64,000 nucleotides of DNA from Burkholderiales bacterium RIFCSPHIGHO2_01_FULL_63_240 (GCA_001770725.1 MERU01000009.1:124001-188000), one strand, 5' to 3'. Counted from the first letter of the stretch, positions 49,217-60,550 are shown. Numbers and translations are program-made. The notes: generated from the letters alone by a model not told the origin.

Positions 49217-49536
49217 GGCGGGACCTTTGTTCTCGGTTGAGCCTCATGGTCTGCACAGGGGGCCGATGGGTGCCATCAGACCATGGTGCAGTGCAGCATA
49301 TGGGAGTTTTTGCATCTTTGCACGTCCGTCTGATCACAGAGCGTGTCAACAGACCGGATCTGTCCGGCTTATTCCGGGGCATGGGTGTTCGGGCGACGCC
49401 CCTGTCGCGCAGGAGGCCGCCTGCTTGCGGGGGTGACAAGCCATTCACCACCCGCGCAGCCTGTTAACTTTTTCACGCCTGGGTTAACGTTCTGTCGCAT
49501 TTCTGCCGACCCGAACGCATTCAGCCAGGAGCTTCC
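49217..49536. promoter_or_regulatory. 320-bp divergent intergenic region between phaZ and the copper-radical oxidase gene
   Basis: This is the longest gene-free stretch in the window. It holds the phaZ ribosome site (minus), and on the oxidase side two GTTAAC hexamers at 49463-49468 and 49483-49488, spaced 20 bp. No clear sigma-70 hexamers are evident. A TGCAGTGCAGCA stretch near 49285-49296 is also notable. No ORF with good codon use was found. Confidence 0.4.
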
Positions 49537-51102
49537 ATGTCCGTCCATCCCGGTCTTCCCTTCGCCGCTTTGTCCAGGGCTTCATCTGTCCGAAAAAGCA
49601 ATGCAATGAGACGCATGACCGGTGCAGCGACCCTGGCTGCCGTTTGCCTGACCCCCGTGGCCCAGGCCGCCACCGACACCTACCAGCGCGGCTCGTTCGG
49701 CGCGGTGGTGAGCTGGCCGCTGATCCCCATCCACGCCGCGTTGTTGCCCGACGGCCGCCTGCTGACCTACGGCTCCGACGGCAAGGGCAACCAGACCGGG
49801 CAATTCACCTACGACGTCTGGGACCCGAGCAAGGGCACGGGCGCCGCATCGCACCTGACCTTGCCCAACACCACCGGCGCCGACACCTTCTGCAGCGGCC
49901 AGATCGTGCTGCCGGTCAGCGGCGCCGTGCTGCTGACCGGTGGTGACCGCACCGTCAACGGCGTGCGCAACTACTCCATCAACGACGTCAACCTGTTCGA
50001 CTGGCGCAGCAACGCGCTGTACTCGGCCCAGGCGCCCATGGCCTTCCTGCGCTGGTACCCCACGGTGCTGACGCTGGCCAATGGCTCGGTGCTGGTGCTG
50101 GGCGGGCGCCAGACGCCCGAGGTGGCCGGGGTCTCCAAAGAAACCTGGGTGGCCACGCCCGAGGTCTACACCGAAGGCATCGGCTGGCGCAGCCTGCCCG
50201 CCGTGGCCAGCGACGACGCCTATGGCGCGCGCAACTGGAGCTACCCGAAGGCCTGGCAGGCGCCCAATGGGCAGGTTTTCATCGCCACGAAGTGGGGCGG
50301 CAGCTATTACCTCGATCCCAACGCCGCAGCGGGTGCCGGGCAGCTCACCCGCACCCCGCTGAACCTCGCCGAAAGCGACGACTACCTGCCTGCGGTGATG
50401 TTCGCGCCGGGCAAGATCCTGTCGTTTCGCAAGCTCAACCGTGCGGTGGTGATCGACCTCAACGGCGCCACGCCCACCTCCACCTCGACCGGGGGCGTGG
50501 GCATGGACCGCTACCACGGCTCCGCCACCGTGATGGCCGATGGCAAGGTGTTGGTCAGCGGGGGCTCGATGGTGTCCAACGTGGCCCTCGGCGTGGCCTA
50601 CACGTCCCGCATCTGGGATCCGGCCAGAAAGAGCTGGACCACCACGCCATCGGCCAAGAAGATGCGCCTGTACCACTCGGTGTCCCTGTTGCTGCCGGAT
50701 GGACGCGTGCTGCTCGGCGGCGGCGGCGCACCGGGTCCGCAGACCAACCTCAACGCCGAGATCTACACGCCGCCCTACCTGTACAAGCAGGACCGGACGG
50801 CGACGCTGGCCACGCGCCCGGTGATCACCTCGGCGCCGCAGACGGCGGCCTGGGGCGCGCGCATCAACGTGGCTGTCGATGTGGCCGGTGTCAGCCGGGT
50901 CACCCTGGTCAAGACGGGCTCGGCCACGCACACCGTTGATTTCGATCAGCGCTTCCTGCCGCTGACCCACACTGCATCGGGCACGCAGCTGAGCGTGACC
51001 ATGCCGGCGAACGCCAACCTGGCGCCGCCGGGCTACTACATGCTGTTCGTCTTCAACAGCGCGGGCGTGCCTTCGGTGGCCAGGATCATCAAGCTGGGTT
51101 GA
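49537..51102 (+). CDS. Copper-radical oxidase (galactose/glyoxal oxidase-like), exported
   Basis: The 521-residue protein has a long signal sequence (to about residue 45, VAQAA) and repeated kelch-type blades (GSVLVLGG, GKVLVSGG, GRVLLGGGG), with a C-terminal DUF1929 domain. All galactose-oxidase active-site residues are present: Cys119 in ADTFCSGQIV, Tyr174 in RWYPTVLT, Tyr379-His380 in RLYHSVSLLLPDGR, His465 in SATHTVDFDQR. The family makes hydrogen peroxide while oxidising alcohols or aldehydes. ATG 49537 has AGGAG six bases upstream. Substrate and export route cannot be read. It is divergent from phaZ. Confidence 0.85.
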   Translation: MSVHPGLPFAALSRASSVRKSNAMRRMTGAATLAAVCLTPVAQAATDTYQRGSFGAVVSWPLIPIHAALLPDGRLLTYGSDGKGNQTGQFTYDVWDPSKGTGAASHLTLPNTTGADTFCSGQIVLPVSGAVLLTGGDRTVNGVRNYSINDVNLFDWRSNALYSAQAPMAFLRWYPTVLTLANGSVLVLGGRQTPEVAGVSKETWVATPEVYTEGIGWRSLPAVASDDAYGARNWSYPKAWQAPNGQVFIATKWGGSYYLDPNAAAGAGQLTRTPLNLAESDDYLPAVMFAPGKILSFRKLNRAVVIDLNGATPTSTSTGGVGMDRYHGSATVMADGKVLVSGGSMVSNVALGVAYTSRIWDPARKSWTTTPSAKKMRLYHSVSLLLPDGRVLLGGGGAPGPQTNLNAEIYTPPYLYKQDRTATLATRPVITSAPQTAAWGARINVAVDVAGVSRVTLVKTGSATHTVDFDQRFLPLTHTASGTQLSVTMPANANLAPPGYYMLFVFNSAGVPSVARIIKLG

Positions 51103-51132
51103 TGCCCTGAGCGCCTTGATCTCGGCATGGAA

Positions 51133-51154
51133 AAGGGGCCCTCATGGGCCCCTT
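51133..51154 (-). terminator. Intrinsic terminator between oxidase and PEP-CTERM genes
   Basis: AAGGGGCCC (51133-51141), loop TCAT, GGGCCCCTT (51146-51154). The minus-strand reading continues into TT, matching the end of the PEP-CTERM gene; the plus-strand side has only a short T stretch. It may work for both convergent genes. Confidence 0.7.
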
Positions 51155-51182
51155 GTCGTTCGCGCAGCGCAGGTCTGCGTGA

Positions 51183-51830
51183 TCAGGCGCGACGGCGGCG
51201 AGCAACGAAGCCAGCGACGCCCAGGCCGGCCAGCATCAGACCCCAGGTGGCGGGTTCCGGCACGGCGCTGGTGACCACGTTGTCGATCACCACCGAGCCG
51301 TCGACGAAGCCGAAGCCGTAGATGTCGGCGGTGGCGCGCTGAAAGCCCAGGAACTTGCCTTCGTCGTAGCCGAAGGCGTCCGTGTCGATGGTCACGCGGA
51401 AGCTCTCCAGCACGTAGCCGTGGACGTCGTAGGCCACGACCAGCAGGCTGTTGGCGGTGGAGCCAGAGAACTGGTACTGGTTGACGAAGGCGCCCACCGA
51501 CGACACCGGGTTGGCGAACGAGAAGCCGATTTCACCGCGGTTGCTGGTGAAGGTCGAGGCAAGGAAATTGCCGTCGCGGTTGGCGTTGCCGATCGAACTC
51601 CACAGGCCGTTGTCACCCAGGTCTTGAGCATACTGACCGGCCACAGCGCTGGCCGTGGTCGTCAGCGTCACGCCGTTGCCCAGGTCGAGGCTGCTGCCCA
51701 CGGTCAGGCCGTCGAACTCGTTGAAGGTGATGACGTCACCGGTGAAGGTGGCGCTGTCGGCGATGACCGGTGCGGCCTGGGCGCTGACGGAGGCTGCCAG
51801 CAAAGCGGCAGCAAACAGCTTGGATTGCAT
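51183..51830 (-). CDS. PEP-CTERM protein of unknown function
   Basis: The 215-residue protein has a signal peptide (LFAAALLAASVSAQAAP) and a beta-rich middle (ITFNEFDGLTVGSSLDLGNG, GEIGFSFANPVSSVGAFVNQ). The C-terminus has a standard PEP-CTERM signal (VPEPATWGLMLAGLGVAGF, ARRRRA). The exosortase that would process it is not in this window. ATG 51830 has AAGGA eight bases upstream. It follows phoX by 41 bp on the same strand and probably shares its transcript. Its role is unknown; the middle resembles proteins often bound to the cell surface or exopolysaccharide. Confidence 0.88.
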   Translation of the reverse strand: MQSKLFAAALLAASVSAQAAPVIADSATFTGDVITFNEFDGLTVGSSLDLGNGVTLTTTASAVAGQYAQDLGDNGLWSSIGNANRDGNFLASTFTSNRGEIGFSFANPVSSVGAFVNQYQFSGSTANSLLVVAYDVHGYVLESFRVTIDTDAFGYDEGKFLGFQRATADIYGFGFVDGSVVIDNVVTSAVPEPATWGLMLAGLGVAGFVARRRRA

Positions 51831-51871
51831 GTTGGTGATCCTTTCTTGGGAAGCTTGAACTGCGGCACCCA

Positions 51872-54079
51872 TCAGGAGCCGATGACCCCGCCGTCGTCCT
51901 TGGTGATGACGACCACGGAAGAGCGGGGGCGGCCGGCCGGCAGCACGGTCACGCCGTCCGACTCGACCGTGAACTGGTTCTGCGGCCAGTTCGAGAACTG
52001 CGTCGGGTTGCTGAAGACGGCGTCTTCGCCCGGGTGCTGGATGCCCACGAACATGGCCTTGCCGTCCGGGGTCATGGTCACGCCGGTGACTTCGCACTTG
52101 TTGGGCGCGGTCATGAAGCGGCGGGTCACGCCGGTGTTCGGGTCGGCGCACACCATCATGTTGCCGCCGATGTTGACGAAGTCGCCCGAGCCGTCGCCGA
52201 CCTGGTCGGTCTGCACCCACAGGCGGCCGAAGTAGTCGAACCACAGGCCGTCCGGGGCACCGTAGTCGGCGCTGCCGTTGGGGGCGTCGACGATGTTGCC
52301 CTTGTAGTCGTTGGTCGGCTTGGCGGCCTTGGTGGTGGCGGTGTCACCGGCCTGGGCGAACAGGTCCCAGGTGAAGGTCGTCGAGGCGACCGACTTGTTG
52401 ACCTCGCGCCAGCGAATGATGTGGCCGTAGACGTTGTCGGCGCGCGGGTTGGCCGCGTCGACGGCGGGGCGGGCCGAGGCGGCGGTGGTGCTGCCGTCGA
52501 TGGCGTTGGACGAAGGCGTGGCGCTGCTGCCGCGACGGTTGTTGTTGGTCAGCGTGCAGTACACCTCGATTTCGTCGAAGCCGTTGATGCGGGGGCGGGC
52601 GCCGGTCCACTCAGGGCGGTCCATCATCGTGGCGCCGACGGCGTCAGCGGCCATGCGGGTCTTGATGAGGATCTTGGCTTGCACTTCGGCGTCGTTGGCG
52701 CCAGCGAAGTTGGGGTTGTCGCGCAGGGCCTGGCCATTGACACCGATGGTGCCGGGCTGCAGGGCGATCCACTCGCCGCTCAGGTTGCTGTCGAAGCGCG
52801 CGACGTACAGGGTGCCGCTGTCGAGCAGTTCGCGGTTGGCAGCGCGGTTCGTGGCGTTGAACTTGCCCGCGCAAACGAACTTGTAGATGTACTCGTTGCG
52901 CTCGTCGTCGCCCATGTAGAAAGCGACGTTGTTCTGCGCGTCCACCACGTACTGGGCGCTCTCGTGCTTGATGCGGCCCAGGGCGGTGCGCTTGACCGGC
53001 AGGCTGCGCGGGTCGTAGGGGTCGATCTCGACCACCCAGCCGAACAGGTTGGTTTCGTTCGGGTTGACGGCCAGGTCAAAGCGCGGGTCGGTGGTGTGCC
53101 ACTGGTAGCCGAAGCCGGCAGCCACCACGCCGTAGCGGTTGTACAGCTTGCCAGCTTCGGTGGCGGTGCCGGGCAGGGCAGCGGTCGCGCCGAAGTTGCC
53201 GTTCCAGTTCTCTTCGCAGGTCAGGTAGGTGCCCCAGGGCGTGATGCCGTGGGCGCAGTTGTTGATCGTGCCGTAGGCGGTGAAGCCATCGAGCTGCTTG
53301 CCGGTTGCCACCGAGCCGTTGTCGCCGATGGTGTATTCGTTGGCCTTCATCAGCGCATGGCCGGCGGCCGGGCCGGAGACGCGGCACTTGGTGTTGGCGG
53401 TGATGCGGCGACCGTAGATCGAGTTCTTGACGACGCTCCACTTGCCGTTGATGCGGCGACCTTCGACGATCGACACGCCGTGAGCGGCCTGCGACTTGCG
53501 GGTCTTGGCGATGTTGTAGCCGTTGACCTGACCGTCCGTGAACAGGATGTCTTCGTGCGTGTACTCGTTGTTCACGCACAGCAGGCCGCGGTCGCTGGCG
53601 GCCGCACCGCTGGCACCGGGGAAGGGGAAGAAGTGCATGCCATCGGCGTGCATGCCGAACTGCTTGGCTTGCTGGGCAGCCGTCTCGGAGGCGTCACCCT
53701 TGAAGGCCGTGCCGCCGGGCATGATGGCGTCGCCCCAGGACACGAAGACCTGGGCGGTGTAGCCTGCGGGCACGGTCACCTTGTCGACCACGGCGGTGGC
53801 CGAGCCACCCAGCGACACGTTCAGGGCGCGGGTGTTGGCTGGCACGCTGTCGAAACCGATGCCGGGAAAGCCCACGCTCGGGGGCACGGGGGCGGCTTGC
53901 ACGGTGTTGACCAGGCCACCCAGGGTCAGGCCGCCCACGGAGGCGAGGGCGGCGGCGCTCACGCCACCCTGGATGAACTGGCGGCGGCTGGCTTCGACGC
54001 TGTCGATGACGTCGCGGATGGTGGGAACGGACGACTCGGCGAGCGTCACGTCGTTGGTGGGATGGGAAGCACCCTTCAT
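51872..54079 (-). CDS. phoX: PhoX family alkaline phosphatase, Tat-exported
   Basis: The 735-residue protein has a Tat signal (SRRQFIQGGVSAAALAS) after a 31-residue leader. The large PhoX domain includes DRGLLCVNNEYTHEDILF, WGTYLTCEENWNGNF, HESAQYVVDAQNNVAFYMGD, APDGLWFDYFGRLWVQTD and GVTMTPDGKAMFVGIQHPGED. PhoX enzymes are calcium/iron-dependent periplasmic phosphatases that release phosphate from esters. ATG 54079 has GGAG seven bases upstream. It is followed by the PEP-CTERM gene. No pst or pho regulatory genes are in view, though phosphate control is likely. Confidence 0.95.
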   Translation of the reverse strand: MKGASHPTNDVTLAESSVPTIRDVIDSVEASRRQFIQGGVSAAALASVGGLTLGGLVNTVQAAPVPPSVGFPGIGFDSVPANTRALNVSLGGSATAVVDKVTVPAGYTAQVFVSWGDAIMPGGTAFKGDASETAAQQAKQFGMHADGMHFFPFPGASGAAASDRGLLCVNNEYTHEDILFTDGQVNGYNIAKTRKSQAAHGVSIVEGRRINGKWSVVKNSIYGRRITANTKCRVSGPAAGHALMKANEYTIGDNGSVATGKQLDGFTAYGTINNCAHGITPWGTYLTCEENWNGNFGATAALPGTATEAGKLYNRYGVVAAGFGYQWHTTDPRFDLAVNPNETNLFGWVVEIDPYDPRSLPVKRTALGRIKHESAQYVVDAQNNVAFYMGDDERNEYIYKFVCAGKFNATNRAANRELLDSGTLYVARFDSNLSGEWIALQPGTIGVNGQALRDNPNFAGANDAEVQAKILIKTRMAADAVGATMMDRPEWTGARPRINGFDEIEVYCTLTNNNRRGSSATPSSNAIDGSTTAASARPAVDAANPRADNVYGHIIRWREVNKSVASTTFTWDLFAQAGDTATTKAAKPTNDYKGNIVDAPNGSADYGAPDGLWFDYFGRLWVQTDQVGDGSGDFVNIGGNMMVCADPNTGVTRRFMTAPNKCEVTGVTMTPDGKAMFVGIQHPGEDAVFSNPTQFSNWPQNQFTVESDGVTVLPAGRPRSSVVVITKDDGGVIGS

Positions 54080-54228
54080 CGAAATCTCCGGTGGGTTGAT
54101 GCAGATGGCAGCCTGTGGGGCAGGCCTGAAAACCGTTCACCGGGATCTTCGTAAAAGGGTGTGACAGGGGTGGGGGCAGGGCGCCCGAGGGCCTTGATCC
54201 GATCGGATCATTCGCTCTGTCATGGACG

Positions 54229-54262
54229 TAAAAAAACCTGCCGCGGCATGAGCCGGAGCAGG
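54229..54262 (-). terminator. Intrinsic terminator of the aminotransferase gene
   Basis: CCTGC...CGGC and GCCG...GCAGG (54237-54262) form an imperfect stem-loop with ATGA in the loop, followed on the minus strand by a seven-base T-run (opposite AAAAAAA at 54230-54236). It sits 72 bases past the stop codon. Confidence 0.8.
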
Positions 54263-54333
54263 TGTTTTGGGGGCCGCTTTGCGCCTGGTGAAACGCGTTC
54301 GCGGTGGGGCAGGCCTGGCGGCCTGCCGTTTCA

Positions 54334-55533
54334 TCACATCACGGCCTTGATGGACGTGGCGACGTACTTGAGGTTGCCGGTGTTCAACGCGGCCACGCAG
54401 ATGCGGCCGGAATCGACGCCGTAGACGCCGAACTCGCTGCGCAGGCGCTGCATTTGAGCAGCGCTCAGGCCGGAGTAGCTGAACATGCCCTTCTGGCGGG
54501 TGATGTAGCCCAGGTCGCCTTCGACGCCAGCGGCCTTGAGCTCTTCGACCAGCGCGCCGCGCATGACCTTGATGCGGTCGCGCATCTCGGCCAACTCGTC
54601 TTCCCACATCTGGCGCAGGGCGGGGGTGGTCAGCACGGTGGCGACCACTTGCGCGCCGTGCGTCGGCGGGTTGGAGTAGTTGGTGCGGATCACGCGCTTG
54701 AGCTGGCTCAGCACGCGGGCCGACTCTTCAGCCGTTTCGCTCACGATGCTCAGGGCGCCCACGCGCTCGCCATACAGCGAGAAGCTCTTGGAAAAGCTCG
54801 TGGACACGAAGTAGCTCAGGCCGGCGTCCAGGAACTTGATGACCACGGCGCCGTCCTCGGCGATGCCGTTGCCAAAGCCCTGGTAGGCCATGTCCAGGAA
54901 GGGCACCAGGCCACCGGCCTTGATCACGGCGATGACCTCGTCCCACTGGGCGTCGGTCATGTCGTAGCCGGTCGGGTTGTGGCAGCAGGCGTGCAGCAGC
55001 ACGATGGTGCCGGCGGCAGCCGACTTCAGCTTGGCGATCAGGCCGTCGAAGTTGATGCCGCGCTTGTCGGCGTCGTAGTACGGGTAGGTGTCGACGGGGA
55101 AGCCGGCCGACTCGAACAGGGCGCGGTGGTTTTCCCAGCTCGGGTCGGAGATCAGGACCTGGGCGTTGGGGCTCAGGCGCTTGAGGAAGTCGGCGCCGAG
55201 CTTGAGGCCGCCCGTGCCGCCGATGGCCTGGGCGGTGGCGATGCGGCCGCCCTTGACGGCGGGGTGTTCGGCGCCGAAGACCAGGCCTTGCACGGCCTTG
55301 TCATAGGCCACGATGCCGTCGATGGGCAGGTAGCCACGGGCCTTGGGGGCTTCGAGCATCTGTTTTTCAGCGGCGGCCACGCACTTGAGCAGGGGCAGCT
55401 TGCCCTGGTCGTCGGTGTACACGCCCACGCCCAGGTTCACCTTCTTGGGGTTGGGGTCGGCGTTGAACTGTTCGTTGAGGCCCAGGATGGGGTCGCGGGG
55501 GGCCATTTCAACGGAAGCAAACAGTGAGGCCAT
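54334..55533 (-). CDS. Aromatic/aspartate aminotransferase
   Basis: The 399-residue class I aminotransferase has VNLGVGVYTDDQGKLPLL, YLPIDGIVAYDKAVQGLVFG, the HNPTGYDMT segment, the substrate-binding FLDMAYQGFGNG and the PLP lysine in STSFSKSFSLYGERVG. SNPPTHGAQVVATVL follows. It transfers amino groups between aspartate or aromatic amino acids and 2-oxoglutarate (TyrB/AspC class); specificity is not decided from sequence. It is divergent from uvrB 145 bp away. A terminator follows. Confidence 0.93.
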   Translation of the reverse strand: MASLFASVEMAPRDPILGLNEQFNADPNPKKVNLGVGVYTDDQGKLPLLKCVAAAEKQMLEAPKARGYLPIDGIVAYDKAVQGLVFGAEHPAVKGGRIATAQAIGGTGGLKLGADFLKRLSPNAQVLISDPSWENHRALFESAGFPVDTYPYYDADKRGINFDGLIAKLKSAAAGTIVLLHACCHNPTGYDMTDAQWDEVIAVIKAGGLVPFLDMAYQGFGNGIAEDGAVVIKFLDAGLSYFVSTSFSKSFSLYGERVGALSIVSETAEESARVLSQLKRVIRTNYSNPPTHGAQVVATVLTTPALRQMWEDELAEMRDRIKVMRGALVEELKAAGVEGDLGYITRQKGMFSYSGLSAAQMQRLRSEFGVYGVDSGRICVAALNTGNLKYVATSIKAVM

Positions 55534-55678
55534 GCAAGCAGTCTCCGGTCGGTTGAGATAAGCTGAAAGATTCGGTGCCGCAGCCAGCGCTTCCTGTGGG
55601 AGGCGCTTTCCCGGATGTCACCGCTCAGCCAGTGCCCGATGTGGGCAAACCCTTGATTTTAGCCCGTAGTCGCCCCGG

Positions 55679-57829
<2,151 letters not shown>

Positions 57830-57845
57830 GCCCACGAAGTCACAG

Positions 57846-58430
57846 ATGTCCAGCCTGCTGTCCCGCATCCTCGGCGCCACCGGCGTCACCGCCCCTGGCG
57901 ACGCCTCCATCGAGCGCAACCCCGGCGCCCGCGTGCGCGTGCTCATGGTCTGCATGGGCAACATCTGCCGCAGCCCGACCGCCGAAGCCGTGCTGCGCCA
58001 GCGCCTGGAGCAGGCGGGCCTGGCCGACCAGGTCGAGGTCGACTCGGCCGGCACCCACGCCTACCACGTGGGCAGCCCGCCCGATGAGCGCTCGCAGGAC
58101 GCCGGCAGCCGCCGCGGCTATCGGCTGGACGGCCTGCGCGCACGCAAGGTCGTGCCACTGGATTTCGAGCGGTTCGACCTGCTGCTGGCCATGGACTGGG
58201 ACAACCTGGCCCTGCTCGAAGAGCGCTGCCCCGATGACCAGCGCCGCAAGCTGCGCCGATTGACGGAGTTCATCCCCGGGCGCCACCCGCTGGCCGGCTC
58301 CGTCGTGGTGCCCGACCCGTACTACGGCGGGCGCGAGGGCTTCGACCACGTGCTCGACCTGGTCGAAGCCGCCTGCGACGGCCTGATGGAGCACCTGCGC
58401 ATGCGATTGCACATCCTGAACAAGAAATAG
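57846..58430 (+). CDS. Low molecular weight protein-tyrosine phosphatase
   Basis: The 194-residue protein has an N-terminal stretch of about 30 residues, then the P-loop VLMVCMGNICRSPTAEAVLR (the CxxxxxRS active site), and the Asp of VVPDPYYGGREGFDHVL. LMW phosphatases dephosphorylate tyrosine or arginine residues on proteins. ATG 57846 begins MSSLLSRILGATG, 16 bp after uvrB. The leader is longer than in typical 150-residue LMW-PTPs. It ends 196 bp before iscR. Confidence 0.92.
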   Translation: MSSLLSRILGATGVTAPGDASIERNPGARVRVLMVCMGNICRSPTAEAVLRQRLEQAGLADQVEVDSAGTHAYHVGSPPDERSQDAGSRRGYRLDGLRARKVVPLDFERFDLLLAMDWDNLALLEERCPDDQRRKLRRLTEFIPGRHPLAGSVVVPDPYYGGREGFDHVLDLVEAACDGLMEHLRMRLHILNKK

Positions 58431-58479
58431 CCTCAGGCTATCAAGGGCATCGTCAAAGGCTTCGGGTTACCCCTTGCTG

Positions 58480-58533
58480 AAACTTGACTGAATCGCTCAA
58501 CTTCCCTAGAATCTGACTAACCCACTCGGGAAT
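58480..58533 (+). promoter_or_regulatory. iscR promoter with two IscR type 1-like sites
   Basis: TTGACT (58484-58489), a 17-bp spacer and TAGAAT (58507-58512) make a near-ideal sigma-70 promoter. Site 1 (58480-58504) and site 2 (58509-58533) each contain GACT in the position expected for the IscR type 1 consensus. By eye they agree with it at about 20 and 18 of 25 positions. Site 1 covers the -35 and site 2 the -10 and start, so holo-IscR should repress the operon. The start of the mRNA is not proven. Confidence 0.75.
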
Positions 58534-58626
58534 TGACGCCAGGGCCGGTAGACCCCACCCTGGCAGGCCACATTCAGGCAAACCCTCGCTTGAAGAGGCC
58601 CCGAGTCTTGATTCAGGAGAAGCGCC

Positions 58627-59160
58627 ATGCGTCTGACCACCAAAGGCCGTTTTGCCGTCACCGCGATGATCGACCTCGCCTTGCGCGAGCACACCGGTCC
58701 CGTCGCCCTTGCTGCCATCAGCCAACGCCAGCAGATCTCGCTGTCTTACCTGGAGCAGCTGTTTGGCAAGCTGCGCCGGCATGAGCTGGTCGAGAGCACC
58801 CGCGGCCCCGGCGGTGGCTACTCGCTGGGCCGCAAGGCCGAAGACATCACCGTCGCCGACATCATCGTGGCCGTCGACGAGCCCATCGACGCCACCGGTT
58901 GCGGCGGCAAGGAAAACTGCATGGGCGAGGACGGTGGTCGCTGCATGACGCACGACCTCTGGACCAGCCTGAACAACAAGATGATCGAGTACCTCGATTC
59001 CATCTCGCTGCGCAAGCTGGTCGACGACCAGATCGCCAAGGGCGTGTCCATCGAGGCCGCCCCCATCAAGCGGGCCATTTCCACGGCGCCCGTGGTCAAG
59101 CCGATCAAGGTGACGGCACCGAATTCGGTGTTCGCCCTCGGAGCGGCCCTGACCAAGTGA
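58627..59160 (+). CDS. iscR: Fe-S cluster regulator IscR
   Basis: The 177-residue Rrf2-family regulator has MRLTTKGRFAVTAMIDLALR, the winged-helix SLSYLEQLFGKLRRHELVES, GPGGGYSLGR and the [2Fe-2S] ligands Cys92, Cys98, Cys106 and His109 (CGGKENCMGE, RCMTHDLW). With its cluster bound it represses the isc operon and other type 1 promoters; as apo-protein it activates type 2 sites. ATG 58627 has AGGAG seven bases upstream. Two sites for its own control lie in the promoter. It is the first gene of the operon. Confidence 0.98.
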   Translation: MRLTTKGRFAVTAMIDLALREHTGPVALAAISQRQQISLSYLEQLFGKLRRHELVESTRGPGGGYSLGRKAEDITVADIIVAVDEPIDATGCGGKENCMGEDGGRCMTHDLWTSLNNKMIEYLDSISLRKLVDDQIAKGVSIEAAPIKRAISTAPVVKPIKVTAPNSVFALGAALTK

Positions 59161-59329
59161 GGGTCATGGCGGGACAGGGCCTCGCGCCCGCCGCCTGAAG
59201 CCCGGATAATGGAAGGTTTTCCGCCTGACCTCGGTTGGCGACCGGGGCGGGCGTCAGCGTGAGCCGGATGCAGCACACCGGTTTGCGCAAGTTGCAAATG
59301 TTTGCAAGACAAGAAGCAGTGCCCCCACC

Positions 59330-60550
59330 ATGGACATGACCCCGCACTTCCCGATCTACATGGACTACGGCGCCACCACGCCGTGCGACCCCCGCGTCGT
59401 GGACGCCATGATCCCCTGGCTGCGCGAGCACTTCGGCAACCCGGCATCGCGCACCCACGCCTACGGCTGGGAAGCGGAAGAAGCCGTCGAGCGCGCCCGC
59501 ACCCAGGTGGCCGAGCTGATCGGCGCCGACCCGCGCGAAATCGTCTGGACCTCGGGCGCCACCGAATCGAACAACCTGGCTCTGAAGGGCGCCGCCCATT
59601 TCTACCAGTCGCGCGGCAAGCACATCATCACGGTCAAGACCGAGCACAAGGCCGTGCTCGACACGGTGCGCGAACTCGAGCGCCAGGGCTTCGAAGCCAC
59701 CTACCTCGACGTCAAGGACGACGGCCTGCTGGACCTGGACGTGCTCAAGGCCGCCATCCGCCCCGACACCATCCTGATCTCGGTCATGTACGTGAACAAC
59801 GAGATCGGCGTCATTCAAGACATCCCGGCCATCGGCGCGCTGTGTCGTGAAAAGGGCATCGTCTTCCACGTGGACGCGGCCCAGGCCACCGGCAAGATCG
59901 ACATCGACCTGAACCAGCTGCCCGTCGACCTGATGAGCCTGGCCTCGCACAAGACCTACGGCCCCAAGGGCATCGGCGCCCTGTACGTGCGCCGCAAGCC
60001 GCGCGTGCGCCTGGAGGCCCAGATGCACGGTGGTGGCCACGAGCGCGGCATGCGTTCGGGCACGCTGCCCACGCACCAGATCGTCGGCATGGGCGAGGCC
60101 TTCCGCATCGCCAAGGACGAGATGCACGCCGAGAACGAGCGCATCCGCGCGCTGCAGCAGCGCCTGCTCAGCGGCCTGCAAGGCATCGAGCAGATCTTCG
60201 TCAACGGCGACCTCGAGCGCCGCATCCCGCACAACCTCAACGTCTCCTTCAACTACGTCGAGGGCGAGTCGCTGATCATGGGCATCAACGGCATCGCGGT
60301 GTCCTCGGGCTCGGCCTGCACCTCGGCGTCGCTCGAGCCCAGCTACGTGCTGCGCGCCCTGGGCCGCTCCGATGAGCTGGCCCACAGTTCGCTGCGCATG
60401 ACCATCGGCCGCTTCACCACCGAAGAAGAGGTCGACACCGTCGTCACCACCCTGAAGGAACGCGTGGCCAAGCTGCGCGAGCTGTCCCCCCTGTGGGACA
60501 TGTACCAGGAAGGCATCGACATCAGCACGATTCAGTGGTCGGCGCATTGA
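59330..60550 (+). CDS. iscS: Cysteine desulfurase IscS
   Basis: The 406-residue class V PLP enzyme begins [21 protein letters not shown], with [30 protein letters not shown], the PLP lysine in [17 protein letters not shown], and the active cysteine loop [19 protein letters not shown]. It removes sulfur from cysteine and passes it to IscU. Start 59330 or the ATG at 59336 are equally possible. A 169-bp gap before it (after iscR) has no visible gene. Length and order match the family. Confidence 0.98.
   Translation: MDMTPHFPIYMDYGATTPCDPRVVDAMIPWLREHFGNPASRTHAYGWEAEEAVERARTQVAELIGADPREIVWTSGATESNNLALKGAAHFYQSRGKHIITVKTEHKAVLDTVRELERQGFEATYLDVKDDGLLDLDVLKAAIRPDTILISVMYVNNEIGVIQDIPAIGALCREKGIVFHVDAAQATGKIDIDLNQLPVDLMSLASHKTYGPKGIGALYVRRKPRVRLEAQMHGGGHERGMRSGTLPTHQIVGMGEAFRIAKDEMHAENERIRALQQRLLSGLQGIEQIFVNGDLERRIPHNLNVSFNYVEGESLIMGINGIAVSSGSACTSASLEPSYVLRALGRSDELAHSSLRMTIGRFTTEEEVDTVVTTLKERVAKLRELSPLWDMYQEGIDISTIQWSAH

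Noticed and set aside
49280..49300. TGCAGTGCAGCA stretch as a PhaR-binding site for phaZ
   Set aside because: The arrangement does not clearly match the CTGC-N3/4-GCAG type site, and no PhaR gene is near; noted only as part of the intergenic entry.
54080..54228. Possible Pho box upstream of phoX (TGTCAC with TTTAC-like repeat)
   Set aside because: Only one half-site is convincing; the second copy and spacing do not match the CTGTCAT-type repeat well enough to call.
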